13,643 bases of DNA from an uncultured Flavobacterium sp. (GTDB lineage Bacteria; Bacteroidota; Bacteroidia; Flavobacteriales; Flavobacteriaceae). The notes under the pieces are model-generated. The model saw only the letters and a list, made by a program, of their open reading frames with translations. It had not been told where the DNA came from and did no database searches. The stretch spans positions 1 through 13,643 of the forward strand of contig CAMLFV010000063.1 of the NCBI GenBank assembly GCA_946479395.1, in the 5' to 3' direction. Within the stretch, counting starts at the first letter, position 1, and the number at the start of each line of letters is the position of its first letter. The position numbers and the translations under genes were made by a program. Below, piece after piece: positions 1 to 8,255 of this stretch.

Positions 1-1704
1 AGTTATAAATTAACAAATAATTTAACATTAGGCAATAATTCAGGTATTGATTACCAAACAATTCATCAAAACGGTACAAGTAGATATGATTCTTTTAATC
101 AAATATTATTTTACGGATCACGTGAATGGCAAGGAAGTGTAAATAATATTAATGAGTCTCGTATGGTTTTTAGTTCAAACACTAGTTTGAAATATAACAA
201 TACATGGAACGATGTTCATACATTCGGTGCAGGTGCTTATATAGAATATATTAAAGGACATCTGACTAATAGTAGTATTAATAAATTAGGTTTTGACCCT
301 ATTTTTTGGTCAGAAGATGGTTCTACAGGTTGGATTCAGCCAACAGCATCAACAGCTTTACTGTACTCTCCTACAGCTACTTTGTTAAAACAAAACGCAG
401 GTATGTTTTCTTATTTTGGAAATGCTAACTATGATTACGATAGACGTTATGGAGTAGATGCAACAATCCGTAGAGATGCTTCTTTCCGTTTTACTAATGA
501 GAATCGTTGGGGAACTTTCTGGTCTGTGTCTGCTAGATGGAACATTAGTAACGAGAAATTTATGGAGAACTCTGTTTTTAACAATTTAAAATTAAGAGGT
601 TCTTACGGAACAACTGGTAACCAGGATATCTTAAATACAGGTTTCTTCGGAGCAGCACAAAGATATAATACTTTATATGCGTCTGGAACACAGTATAATG
701 GACAAACAGGACTTTATATTTCAAATTTACCAAATCCTAATTTACAGTGGGAGGTTGTTAAACAAGGTAACATAGGTTTAGACTTTGGTGTATGGAATGA
801 TCGTTTAAGAGGTAGTTTAGATGTTTATAACAAGAGAACAGATGATTTATACTTAACACAATTTGTATCTGCTATTAACGGAGCTACATCTATCCCTGCT
901 AACTATGGATCTTTAGAAAATAAAGGTGCTGAGATAGGTATTGCTGGTGATGTAATTAGAAAAGATAACACTCGTTTAACATTAAATGTTACGGGAGCTT
1001 ATAATAAAAATAAGGTATTAGAAATTCCTTCTGATACAGGATATTACTGGAATCCAAATTTAAGTTATGGATATCAAGTTGGAGGTATGGTTAATGAGTT
1101 CTATATGTTTGAATTCGCTGGAATAAATCCAAATACTGGTATGATGGAATTTTATACTAAAGATGGAGGTGTTACTGAACAACCTACTGATGCAGATAGA
1201 CGTTGGTTAGGAAAATCTTCAGTACCAGTATATCAAGGTGGTTTTGGTTTAGATTTCGAACATAAAGGTTGGTTTTTGACTGCTAACTTTACATATGCTT
1301 TAGACGTTTGGAGATTTGATAATGATTATTGGTTCTATACAAATCCTTCAGTATTAGGTAATGGTAATATATCTAATGATTATGCAGATTTTTGGACACC
1401 AACTAATAGAGATGCTAAATTCCCTAAATTAGGTGGTTCAAATTATGATAGATCTTTCGATTCTGATTTTTATCTTCAAGACGCTTCATATGTTCGTTTA
1501 AGATTTTTATCTGTAGGATATAACTTTAAGAAGAAAGATTTAGATTTCTTAAAATTATCTGGATTAAGAGTTTATGCACAAGGTGAAAACTTATATACTT
1601 GGACAAAATGGAGAGGATGGGATGCAGAAAGTAATAGAACTGCAGATTTTGGACAATATCCAACTCCAAAAACTGTTTCTTTTGGTGTAGAGGTTTCATT
1701 CTAA
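1..1704 (+). CDS. SusC/RagA-family TonB-dependent outer-membrane transporter, C-terminal part
   Basis: The gene is open from the first base of the window, so its N-terminus (signal peptide, carboxypeptidase-like domain, plug) lies outside; 567 residues remain of a family whose members usually have about 1000. What is visible is the C-terminal beta-barrel: alternating aromatic strands, a GSYGTTGNQ segment, a NPNLQWE segment, a LRGSLDVYNKRTDDL strand and a final strand ending in VSFGVEVSF with a terminal Phe, all typical of SusC-like proteins. SusC proteins import oligomeric nutrients across the outer membrane with energy from TonB. The susD-like gene starts 14 bases after the stop, so the two are almost certainly cotranscribed and form the usual SusCD complex. 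The substrate cannot be told: the plug is missing and no degradative enzyme is in view. An internal ATG at 163 is not the start, because the frame continues upstream without a stop. Confidence 0.95.
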   Translation, partial: SYKLTNNLTLGNNSGIDYQTIHQNGTSRYDSFNQILFYGSREWQGSVNNINESRMVFSSNTSLKYNNTWNDVHTFGAGAYIEYIKGHLTNSSINKLGFDPIFWSEDGSTGWIQPTASTALLYSPTATLLKQNAGMFSYFGNANYDYDRRYGVDATIRRDASFRFTNENRWGTFWSVSARWNISNEKFMENSVFNNLKLRGSYGTTGNQDILNTGFFGAAQRYNTLYASGTQYNGQTGLYISNLPNPNLQWEVVKQGNIGLDFGVWNDRLRGSLDVYNKRTDDLYLTQFVSAINGATSIPANYGSLENKGAEIGIAGDVIRKDNTRLTLNVTGAYNKNKVLEIPSDTGYYWNPNLSYGYQVGGMVNEFYMFEFAGINPNTGMMEFYTKDGGVTEQPTDADRRWLGKSSVPVYQGGFGLDFEHKGWFLTANFTYALDVWRFDNDYWFYTNPSVLGNGNISNDYADFWTPTNRDAKFPKLGGSNYDRSFDSDFYLQDASYVRLRFLSVGYNFKKKDLDFLKLSGLRVYAQGENLYTWTKWRGWDAESNRTADFGQYPTPKTVSFGVEVSF

Positions 1705-1718
1705 ATAATAAATAAATT

Positions 1719-3305
1719 ATGAAAAAAATAATATTAACAATATTTGTAGCGGCTTCATTTTTAGCTTCTTGTTCAGATGCTTATGAAGTTGAGCAGCCTG
1801 GATATGTAACAGATGAGGCTTCGGTTTTTTCTACTCCTAGCCAGGTGAGTAGAGGTGTAAAGGCACTTTATAATGTTATACCTGCCGAAGAAGAAGTACA
1901 ATTCGCTTCTTTTTACACTGATGAGTTAGGTATTGGTCTTAATAATTTAGGACAAGGTACTAATGATGGTAGCTATAATTTTAGTATAGTTTCCAATAAT
2001 GAATACGCGAATGCTATTTGGGCTAATTATTATAATTTAATTAACAGAGCAAATAGAATTGAAAATCGCGTAAAAGAACTTCTTCCTACTGCAACTGGGA
2101 CTGATATTGCAGCGTATAATCAAAGTTTAGCAGAGATTTATGCTTTAAGAGCGTTTGCAAATCTTAAATTATTTTCTTATTTTACACCTGATTATACAAA
2201 CCCTAGTGGCTTATCTATAATTAAATTTGACTTTTTACAAACTGATAATTATGCTAGATTTGAAAAGAGAGCAACAGTTTCTGAAATTGTTGCATTCATT
2301 GAAGATGATATAGAAAAGGCTAAGACGTTAGTAGGAGAAGCAGGGATGGAAAATTTTGCAAGTGGTTACGCATCAAATGCAATGTTAGAAGCAATTTTAA
2401 TTAAATTGTATTCCATGGTTCAAACACCTGCTGGTTATACAGAATTAGAAAATGCTTTTAATAGACTTAATGAAAGTAAAAATTTAGGTGGAGCTAATGA
2501 GTTTCTTTCAATGTTTGGTGAAGGTGATGGTACAGAAGGTATTTTTAAATACATAAGAATAGTAACCGATGGGGCAGGTATTCAATCAGGTGTTGCTAGT
2601 GCTTGGTATCCTACTAGTGTTACTACTCAAGTTTACATGGAAATTGGTAGATCTTTGTATAATGAATTAGATAAATTAGATCCAGCGCAAACAGGTGGTG
2701 TAATTGATGTTAACAATGCTAGAAAAGATGCAAGATTTGCAGCTAGTGTATTAGATAATTCATTGGTAGCAACAAATTATATGAGTTTATCACCAGAAGA
2801 TTACAGAGAAAGGGATGTTTTACGTATTGGTAAATATCAAGGGTTAAACGCAACTCAAAGGCCTTTAATGAACAGTATTTGGGTTTTTAGGTTTTCTGAT
2901 ATGTTATTAGCATTAGCTGAGAAAAGAGCTGCTGAAGGAAACTTAACAGGTACGGTTGCTTTGGGTGATTTTTCAAATGTAGAGTCTATTATTTTTAATA
3001 TTAGAGCACATAGAAATACAGATGAAAGTTTTACTCCTGTGGATATGCCTACAAATTTCTCTAGTGCGCAGCAAGCTTATGCACGTATCTTAGAAGAACG
3101 CAGATTAGAGTTTGCATTTGAAGGACATCGTTACTTAGACATGAAACGTTTAGGTGTTAAAGCGGGTTCTCCTGGTTTTGTACGTCACGAAAAAGACTGT
3201 CTTAATGTATGTAGTTTAGAAGCTAGTTCGTTTAAATTAACAATGCCAATTCCTAGACCGGAAATGGTTGCTAACCCAAATATGGTTCAAAACCCTGGTT
3301 ATTAA
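1719..3305 (+). CDS. SusD/RagB-family nutrient-binding outer-membrane lipoprotein
   Basis: A 528-residue protein of normal SusD length. It begins with a lipoprotein signal peptide (MKK, hydrophobic stretch, lipobox LASC with the lipidated Cys at residue 18). The N-terminal half has the tetratricopeptide-like helices of the family (ANYYNLINRANRIENRV, then EIYALRAFANLKLFSYF). The C-terminal SusD_RagB region has ILEERRLEFAFEGHRYLDMKR near residues 455-475 and ends with PIPRPEM...NP.M.QNPGY, a family hallmark. SusD proteins form the lid that captures ligand for the SusC barrel encoded just upstream. A strong terminator follows, so this is the last gene of the operon; no glycoside hydrolase or peptidase follows to hint at the ligand. 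The start has no Shine-Dalgarno sequence, only A/T-rich bases, as is normal in this lineage. Confidence 0.95.
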   Translation: MKKIILTIFVAASFLASCSDAYEVEQPGYVTDEASVFSTPSQVSRGVKALYNVIPAEEEVQFASFYTDELGIGLNNLGQGTNDGSYNFSIVSNNEYANAIWANYYNLINRANRIENRVKELLPTATGTDIAAYNQSLAEIYALRAFANLKLFSYFTPDYTNPSGLSIIKFDFLQTDNYARFEKRATVSEIVAFIEDDIEKAKTLVGEAGMENFASGYASNAMLEAILIKLYSMVQTPAGYTELENAFNRLNESKNLGGANEFLSMFGEGDGTEGIFKYIRIVTDGAGIQSGVASAWYPTSVTTQVYMEIGRSLYNELDKLDPAQTGGVIDVNNARKDARFAASVLDNSLVATNYMSLSPEDYRERDVLRIGKYQGLNATQRPLMNSIWVFRFSDMLLALAEKRAAEGNLTGTVALGDFSNVESIIFNIRAHRNTDESFTPVDMPTNFSSAQQAYARILEERRLEFAFEGHRYLDMKRLGVKAGSPGFVRHEKDCLNVCSLEASSFKLTMPIPRPEMVANPNMVQNPGY

Positions 3306-3325
3306 TCAGTAGTTTTAAATAGTTT

Positions 3326-3355
3326 AAAAAGAGATGCTTTCGCATCTCTTTTTTT
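3326..3355 (+). terminator. Intrinsic terminator after the SusC/SusD operon
   Basis: A 12-base-pair hairpin, AAAAAGAGATGC (3326-3337) pairing with GCATCTCTTTTT (3342-3353) around a TTTC loop and followed by more T. It lies 20 bases after the SusD stop codon. Confidence 0.9.
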
Positions 3356-3384
3356 ATTTGTATAGTATAGTTGCTAAAAAAATG

Positions 3385-3392
3385 TACTTTTG
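3385..3392 (+). promoter_or_regulatory. Promoter -7 box for the putative porin gene
   Basis: TACTTTTG matches the Flavobacterium -7 consensus TAnnTTTG. It lies between the preceding terminator and the chosen start codon at 3409. A TTG at 3358-3360 could be the -33 element, but the 24-base spacing is slightly longer than usual; another TTG at 3371 is too close. The implied leader is only about 10 bases, which supports the 3409 start over more upstream candidates. Confidence 0.5.
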
Positions 3393-3408
3393 TGTAAAAT
3401 TTGCATCT

Positions 3409-5436
3409 ATGCGTTTTATTTTGGCTTTTGCACTGCTTTTTTCTATTACTTGTTTTGCGCAGGTTAGAAAATCAGGTCAAAAAATTAAATCGGGAAATAC
3501 GTTAAATACTAACAGAGTTGGAATAGCTAATTCGGTTGATCGTTTTTCATCGGTAAATTTGTCTGATAACGATTCTTTAAAGATTAAGAAGATTATTACC
3601 AAAGCTGGTGATACGGTTGCACCTATTTCAGATTATAAAATATTCAATGAGATTAAAGGAGCTTCAAATTTTGATACCATTCTAAATCTTAAAAAGCAAT
3701 ACGCTTTTAACTATTTGCGTGAAGATAATTTTGGAATGCTTCAGTTTAATAATGACGGACAAACGTTTCAGTCATTAGATCCTAATACTTTAAATGTAAA
3801 TAATGTTATAGATATCGGCTTCAATGCGCGTAGATTTTCGTATTTAAATAAAGAAGATATCAGTTATTACAGCGTTCCAACACCGGCATCAGAATTGTTT
3901 TATCGAAGTGTTACAGGAAAGGGACAAAATTTAGATGCATTGATTACCATGAATACATCGGAACAATTCAATGTGTTTTTAGGATATCGCGGTTTGCGTT
4001 CGCAAGGAAAGTATGTAAATCAGTTGACATCGAATGGAAATTTTAGAATTGGGTCAAGCTTCTTTACAAAGAACAAACGTTATCAGTTTAAAAATCATAT
4101 TACCTTCCAAGATATTTCAAACGAAGAAAATGGTGGATTGGTATTTACAAACAATTTTGAATCTTCTAATGAACCTTTTAATAATCGAGAGAATTTACGT
4201 GTTCAAACTGCCGACGCTAAAACATTGTTTAAAGGTTTACGCGGGTATTTCGATCATAGTTTTCAATTCAATAAATCTGAAAATAATAAGGCATTGTTGC
4301 GCCATCAGATTACGTACGAATATTTTTCAAACGTATATCAGCAATCCATTTCAAAACCATTTTTAGATCGTGATGCTTATTTTGGAGAAACTTTTGCTTT
4401 GGGCATTTACGATAAAGTGCGTCATACTCGTTTGGAAAATTCTTTTGATCTGGCGTTCGATTCTAAAGCGATTGGTTTATTTGCAGTGAGTGCAGGAATT
4501 TATAATTTTTCGCATAGATATGAATCTATTGTTTTTGATGAAAATTCTAACAAAATTCCGAATCAGTTAAAAGACGATATTATCACGCTTGGCGGATCTT
4601 ATATGTTGAATAAAGAACATGTGGTTGCCGATGCGTATTTTAAACAGTCTGTTGTTGGTAGATCGCTGACAGATTTAAAAATTAACGCTGCTTTTAATCT
4701 GAATGAATCATACGGAATTGAAGCTACATATCAATTAGCAAGTAAAATTCCCGATTATACCTATCAGTTTTTTCAAAGTGGATACATTGGTTTAAACTGG
4801 CTGAACGATTTTTCTAACGAAAAATACAGCACGTTGAATGCAAAGGTTAGTTCACCGTTTATTAATTTGGAAGGAACGTATCAATTAATTACAGATAAAT
4901 TGTATTTCAGTAACAACGCAACGGTGGTTGATGCAAACGGTAGATTTACTCAGTTATTGGTAACGCCTGAACAGTACGGTAAGGTTATTAACTATTTTAT
5001 GGTTAAGGCTCAAAAGGAATTCACTTTTGGGAAATGGGGACTTGATAATACTATCATGTTTCAACAGGTAGTTCAAGATGATAATGTTTTGAATGTACCG
5101 CAAATTGTTACTCGTAATACAGTTTACTTTCAAGATTCTGCTTTTAACAAGGCCTTGTTTTTTCAAACGGGTGTAATCTTTAATTATTTTACAAAATATT
5201 ACGCGAACGAATACCACCCAGTTTTGGGCGATTTTGTAGTGCAGGATCAAATAAAAGTTGGTAATTTCCCAATGTTCGATTTCTTTCTGAATGTGAAAAT
5301 TAAAACAGCTCAAATCTATATTAACGTAGATCATTTCAATTCAATGTTAACGGGCTATAAATATTATAATACGCCAACATATCCTTACCGAGATCTAACA
5401 TTTAGGCTGGGTATGAAATGGAATTTCTTTAATTAA
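3409..5436 (+). CDS. Putative outer-membrane porin (Bacteroidota porin family)
   Basis: A 675-residue protein with a clear Sec signal peptide (MRFILAFALLFSITCFAQ, cleavage expected after Ala17). The mature part is rich in alternating polar/aromatic strands (for example YQFKNHITFQDIS and LTFRLGMKWNFFN at the very C-terminus), as in outer-membrane barrels. Length and composition fit the uncharacterised Bacteroidota family annotated as putative porin; the pore activity is a family label, not something the sequence proves. The frame is open back to 3334, but that longer version would be translated from inside the upstream terminator and would put about 25 residues before the signal peptide. ATG at 3409 is therefore the better start and agrees with the -7 box at 3385. 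The gene stands alone between two terminators. Confidence 0.85.
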   Translation: MRFILAFALLFSITCFAQVRKSGQKIKSGNTLNTNRVGIANSVDRFSSVNLSDNDSLKIKKIITKAGDTVAPISDYKIFNEIKGASNFDTILNLKKQYAFNYLREDNFGMLQFNNDGQTFQSLDPNTLNVNNVIDIGFNARRFSYLNKEDISYYSVPTPASELFYRSVTGKGQNLDALITMNTSEQFNVFLGYRGLRSQGKYVNQLTSNGNFRIGSSFFTKNKRYQFKNHITFQDISNEENGGLVFTNNFESSNEPFNNRENLRVQTADAKTLFKGLRGYFDHSFQFNKSENNKALLRHQITYEYFSNVYQQSISKPFLDRDAYFGETFALGIYDKVRHTRLENSFDLAFDSKAIGLFAVSAGIYNFSHRYESIVFDENSNKIPNQLKDDIITLGGSYMLNKEHVVADAYFKQSVVGRSLTDLKINAAFNLNESYGIEATYQLASKIPDYTYQFFQSGYIGLNWLNDFSNEKYSTLNAKVSSPFINLEGTYQLITDKLYFSNNATVVDANGRFTQLLVTPEQYGKVINYFMVKAQKEFTFGKWGLDNTIMFQQVVQDDNVLNVPQIVTRNTVYFQDSAFNKALFFQTGVIFNYFTKYYANEYHPVLGDFVVQDQIKVGNFPMFDFFLNVKIKTAQIYINVDHFNSMLTGYKYYNTPTYPYRDLTFRLGMKWNFFN

Positions 5437-5459
5437 AGTTGTAGTAATACAACTTTTTT
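5435..5459 (+). terminator. Intrinsic terminator after the putative porin gene
   Basis: AAAGTTGTA (5435-5443) pairs with TACAACTTT (5448-5456) over a GTAA loop, then a T run. The stem begins inside the porin stop codon (5434-5436), so coding and termination signals overlap. Confidence 0.85.
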
Positions 5460-5479
5460 CTTTTCTAAAAAGCATATTG

Positions 5480-5487
5480 TATCTTTG
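5480..5487 (+). promoter_or_regulatory. Promoter -7 box for the cystathionine beta-synthase-like gene
   Basis: TATCTTTG is an exact TAnnTTTG match, 20 bases after the porin terminator and 16 bases before the ATG at 5504. No TTG is seen at the usual -33 distance; that stretch is mostly T and C. The very short implied leader favours the ATG at 5504. Confidence 0.6.
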
Positions 5488-5503
5488 CATAAATTTATTA
5501 GTA

Positions 5504-6865
5504 ATGAACTACGCAAAAAATATATTAGAAACCATTGGTAACACGCCTTTGGTTCAGTTGAATAAAATTGTAAAAGATTTGCCTTGTAAGGTTTTTGCAA
5601 AGGTTGAATATTTTAATCCGGGACACTCATGTAAAGACCGTATGGCTTTGAAAATGGTGGAAGATGCCGAAGCAGACGGACGTTTAAAACCAGGTGGAAC
5701 AATCATTGAAGGAACATCAGGAAACACCGGAATGGGCTTGGCTTTGGCGGCTATTGTAAAAGGATACAAATTGATCTGCGTAATTACAGATAAACAGTCT
5801 AAAGAAAAAATGGATATTCTGCGTGCTGTTGGTGCAAAAGTTGTGGTTTGTCCTACCGATGTGGAACCAACCGATCCACGTTCATATTATTCGGTTTCTA
5901 AACGATTGGCAGAAGAAACTCCGAATTCTTGGTATGTAAATCAGTACGATAATCCATCGAACGCAAAAGCAAATTACGAACAAACAGGTCCTGAAATCTG
6001 GAATCAAACAAATGGTGAGATCACGCATTTTATCGTGGGTGTTGGAACAGGAGGAACCATTTCGGGTGTTGGTAAATATCTAAAGGAACAAAAGCCTGAT
6101 GTGAAAATTTTGGGGGTTGATACGTATGGATCTGTCTTTAAAAAATATCATGAAACTGGTATTTTCGATGAAAACGAAGTGTATTCATACGTGACAGAAG
6201 GTATCGGAGAAGACATTCTTCCTAAGAACGTTGATTTTTCTGTGATCGATCATTTTACAAAAGTTACCGATAAAGACGCAGCGGTTTTCTGTAGAAAATT
6301 AGCTTTAGAAGAAGGGATTTTTGTAGGAATGTCATCAGGCTCGGCAATTAAAGGATTGTTGCAGATGAAAGACCAATTAAAGCCTGACGATGTTGTTGTT
6401 GTTTTATTCCATGATTCAGGTTCGCGTTACATTGGTAAAATTTTTAACGATGATTGGATGCGCGAACGCGGTTATTTAGAAGAAGAAATTGTAACTGCCG
6501 AAGATTTAATTAAAAATCATATAGATAAACCTTTGGTTGTGGTGCGTACCGAAGAATTAGTAAGTCATGCTATTGATAGAATGCGTAAGTTTAAAATATC
6601 GCAGATTCCGGTTATTGATACTACTGGTTTTGTTGGATCATTAGAAGATAGTAATTTGTTACAAGCTTTTCTGAATAATAAAGAAATTGCCGAAATACCT
6701 GTTAAAGAGATAATGGGAAAACCTTATCCCGTTGTTTCTAAAAAAGCCAAGGTTGAAGATGTTTCTAAACTAATCTCTCAAGAAAACAACGCTGTTTTAG
6801 TTGATTTAGGAAACGGCAAGCATCATATCATTACAAAATACGATATCATTAATAACATCAAATAG
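5504..6865 (+). CDS. PLP-dependent cystathionine beta-synthase / cysteine synthase with CBS-domain pair
   Basis: A 453-residue fold-type II PLP enzyme. Residues 1 to about 310 form the catalytic domain: TIGNTPLVQL near the N-terminus, the Schiff-base lysine Lys44 in HSCKDRM, the substrate/PLP loop EGTSGNTG (69-76), and the phosphate-binding GTGGT (181-185). Residues from about 340 to the end form two CBS motifs (a Bateman module; VSHAIDRMRKFKISQIPVID, then VKEIMGKPYPVVSK), a regulatory domain that often binds adenosyl ligands. The two-part layout is that of cystathionine beta-synthase, which condenses serine (or an activated serine) with homocysteine. The YEQTGPEIW segment also resembles cysteine synthases, so the physiological sulfur acceptor is uncertain. 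The N-terminal haem-binding extension of animal enzymes is absent. The frame is open to 5477, but the 5504 start begins with the conserved NILETIGNTPL region and fits the promoter. It stands alone between two terminators. Confidence 0.92.
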   Translation: MNYAKNILETIGNTPLVQLNKIVKDLPCKVFAKVEYFNPGHSCKDRMALKMVEDAEADGRLKPGGTIIEGTSGNTGMGLALAAIVKGYKLICVITDKQSKEKMDILRAVGAKVVVCPTDVEPTDPRSYYSVSKRLAEETPNSWYVNQYDNPSNAKANYEQTGPEIWNQTNGEITHFIVGVGTGGTISGVGKYLKEQKPDVKILGVDTYGSVFKKYHETGIFDENEVYSYVTEGIGEDILPKNVDFSVIDHFTKVTDKDAAVFCRKLALEEGIFVGMSSGSAIKGLLQMKDQLKPDDVVVVLFHDSGSRYIGKIFNDDWMRERGYLEEEIVTAEDLIKNHIDKPLVVVRTEELVSHAIDRMRKFKISQIPVIDTTGFVGSLEDSNLLQAFLNNKEIAEIPVKEIMGKPYPVVSKKAKVEDVSKLISQENNAVLVDLGNGKHHIITKYDIINNIK

Positions 6866-6868
6866 TAT

Positions 6869-6898
6869 AAAGGGGCAGCGTTAAGTTGCTCCTTTTTA
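6869..6898 (+). terminator. Intrinsic terminator after the cystathionine beta-synthase-like gene
   Basis: AAAGGGGCAGC (6869-6879) pairs with GTTGCTCCTTT (6885-6895), including two G-T pairs, over a GTTAA loop and is followed by a T-rich tract. The remaining bases to 6989 are A/T-rich with no gene; TATATTTA at 6966-6973 is a near match to a -7 box and is the best, though weak, promoter candidate for the next gene. Confidence 0.85.
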
Positions 6899-6989
6899 TT
6901 TTATACTTTTTATCAAAATTCTAAATTGAACCAACTGATAATTAGGACTTTTAAATATTTTAATTTATATTTATAAAAAGCTTTTTATT

Positions 6990-8255
6990 ATGCGGGAAGA
7001 TTTTTTACATTATGTGTGGAGATTCAAAAAGCTTAACAATACTTCACTCAAAACAGTACAGAATAATGAGGTTGTTATAAAAGATTTTGGTTTGTATTTA
7101 GGAACAGAAGGACCGGATTTTTTTAACGCGCAAGTTTATATCGATGGGCAATTATGGGCAGGAAATGTAGAAATGCACATAAATGCCTCAGATTGGTATG
7201 CGCATCATCATGAGATCGATCCGGCGTATCAAAACGTGATTTTACATGTGGTTTGGAATAACGATTTATCTGTTGTTCGATCTAACGGAACCGAAATTCC
7301 TACCATTGTTTTAAAAGATTATGTTTCCGAAAATGTTTTTAATGCGTATCATCAGTTCAAATTAAATCCGCAATATATTTTTTGTGAAGATTACATTAAA
7401 CAGTTTAATTCGTTCGATTGGCTGTTGTGGAAAGAAAAGTTAATGATTGAACGTTTGGAACAATTTACCAACCGAATTGTAAAAGAACTAAAGCAAACAA
7501 ATAATAATTGGGAAGAAGCCTTTTATCGCATTCTATTACGAAATTTTGGTTTGAATATTAATGGAGAAGTGTTTTACGAAGTTGCTAAAAATCTGCCATT
7601 GAAAATTATTCGCAAAGAGCAAGCGCATTTAATACATTTAGAAGCGTTGTTTTTGGGAACTGCAAATTTGTTGCAATCAGAAAGTGAAGATTATTATCTT
7701 AAAACACTACAGAAAACGTATGGTTATTTAAAACAGAAATACAATTTAAAACAAACCGTAAATTCGCCAAGTTACTACCAGTTGCGACCTGATAATTTTC
7801 CAACAATTCGTTTAATTCAGTTTGCGTTGTTCATTTACAACCAGCCGTTTTTGTTTGATTTAATTCGAAATCCCGAAAGTGTTTCTCGGAACAATTATCT
7901 GTTGGGCGCAACGGTTTCCGATTATTTGCGAACGCAATATTTTTTTTGCAAGGAACATAAACTTCGTAAGAAAACGGTATCGCAGTCATTTTACAATTTG
8001 TTGCTTATAAATACTATTTTGCCTTTTCAATATGTGTATCATCAGCAATTAGGCCGAGATATTATCGATGAAGTATTACAGCATTATCAGTCTATCGATT
8101 TGGAAAAAAACAGCACCACCGAAATGTTTCAAAAATTGCAGATTCCTTTAAAATCGTCGTTAGACAGTCAATCGGTTTTATTCTTAAAGAAAAATTATTG
8201 CGATTTAAGACGGTGTTTAAATTGTGAAATTGGTATAAAATTAATGAACAGATGA
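6990..8255 (+). CDS. DUF2851 family protein of unknown function
   Basis: A 421-residue soluble protein without signal peptide or membrane segment. It matches the DUF2851 pattern: N-terminal EDFLHYVW...FKKLN, then GPDFFNAQVYIDGQLWAGNVEMH, DWYAHHHEIDPAYQNVILHVVW near residues 65-95, and a C-terminal Cys cluster with spacing C-x4-C-x2-C (Cys404, Cys409, Cys412) that could bind a metal. The family is found mainly in Bacteroidota and has no established function as far as I know. The His-rich WYAHHH segment and the Cys cluster are the residues most likely to matter (inference). The stop overlaps the start of the next gene by four bases, which predicts translational coupling with the HhH protein and a shared role or stoichiometry. 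Confidence 0.85.
   Translation: MREDFLHYVWRFKKLNNTSLKTVQNNEVVIKDFGLYLGTEGPDFFNAQVYIDGQLWAGNVEMHINASDWYAHHHEIDPAYQNVILHVVWNNDLSVVRSNGTEIPTIVLKDYVSENVFNAYHQFKLNPQYIFCEDYIKQFNSFDWLLWKEKLMIERLEQFTNRIVKELKQTNNNWEEAFYRILLRNFGLNINGEVFYEVAKNLPLKIIRKEQAHLIHLEALFLGTANLLQSESEDYYLKTLQKTYGYLKQKYNLKQTVNSPSYYQLRPDNFPTIRLIQFALFIYNQPFLFDLIRNPESVSRNNYLLGATVSDYLRTQYFFCKEHKLRKKTVSQSFYNLLLINTILPFQYVYHQQLGRDIIDEVLQHYQSIDLEKNSTTEMFQKLQIPLKSSLDSQSVLFLKKNYCDLRRCLNCEIGIKLMNR

Noticed and set aside
1..3305. The SusC/SusD pair as a polysaccharide utilisation locus.
   Set aside because: No glycoside hydrolase, sulfatase, sensor or transporter partner is visible and a terminator follows SusD; the upstream side is outside the window, so only nutrient uptake of unknown substrate can be claimed.
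4034..5334. Open frames of 110 codons (+ strand, 4034-4366) and 126 codons (- strand, 4954-5334) within the porin gene.
   Set aside because: Both lie wholly inside a convincing secreted barrel-protein gene, have no recognisable domain, and have compositions expected from an out-of-frame reading of A/T-rich coding DNA.
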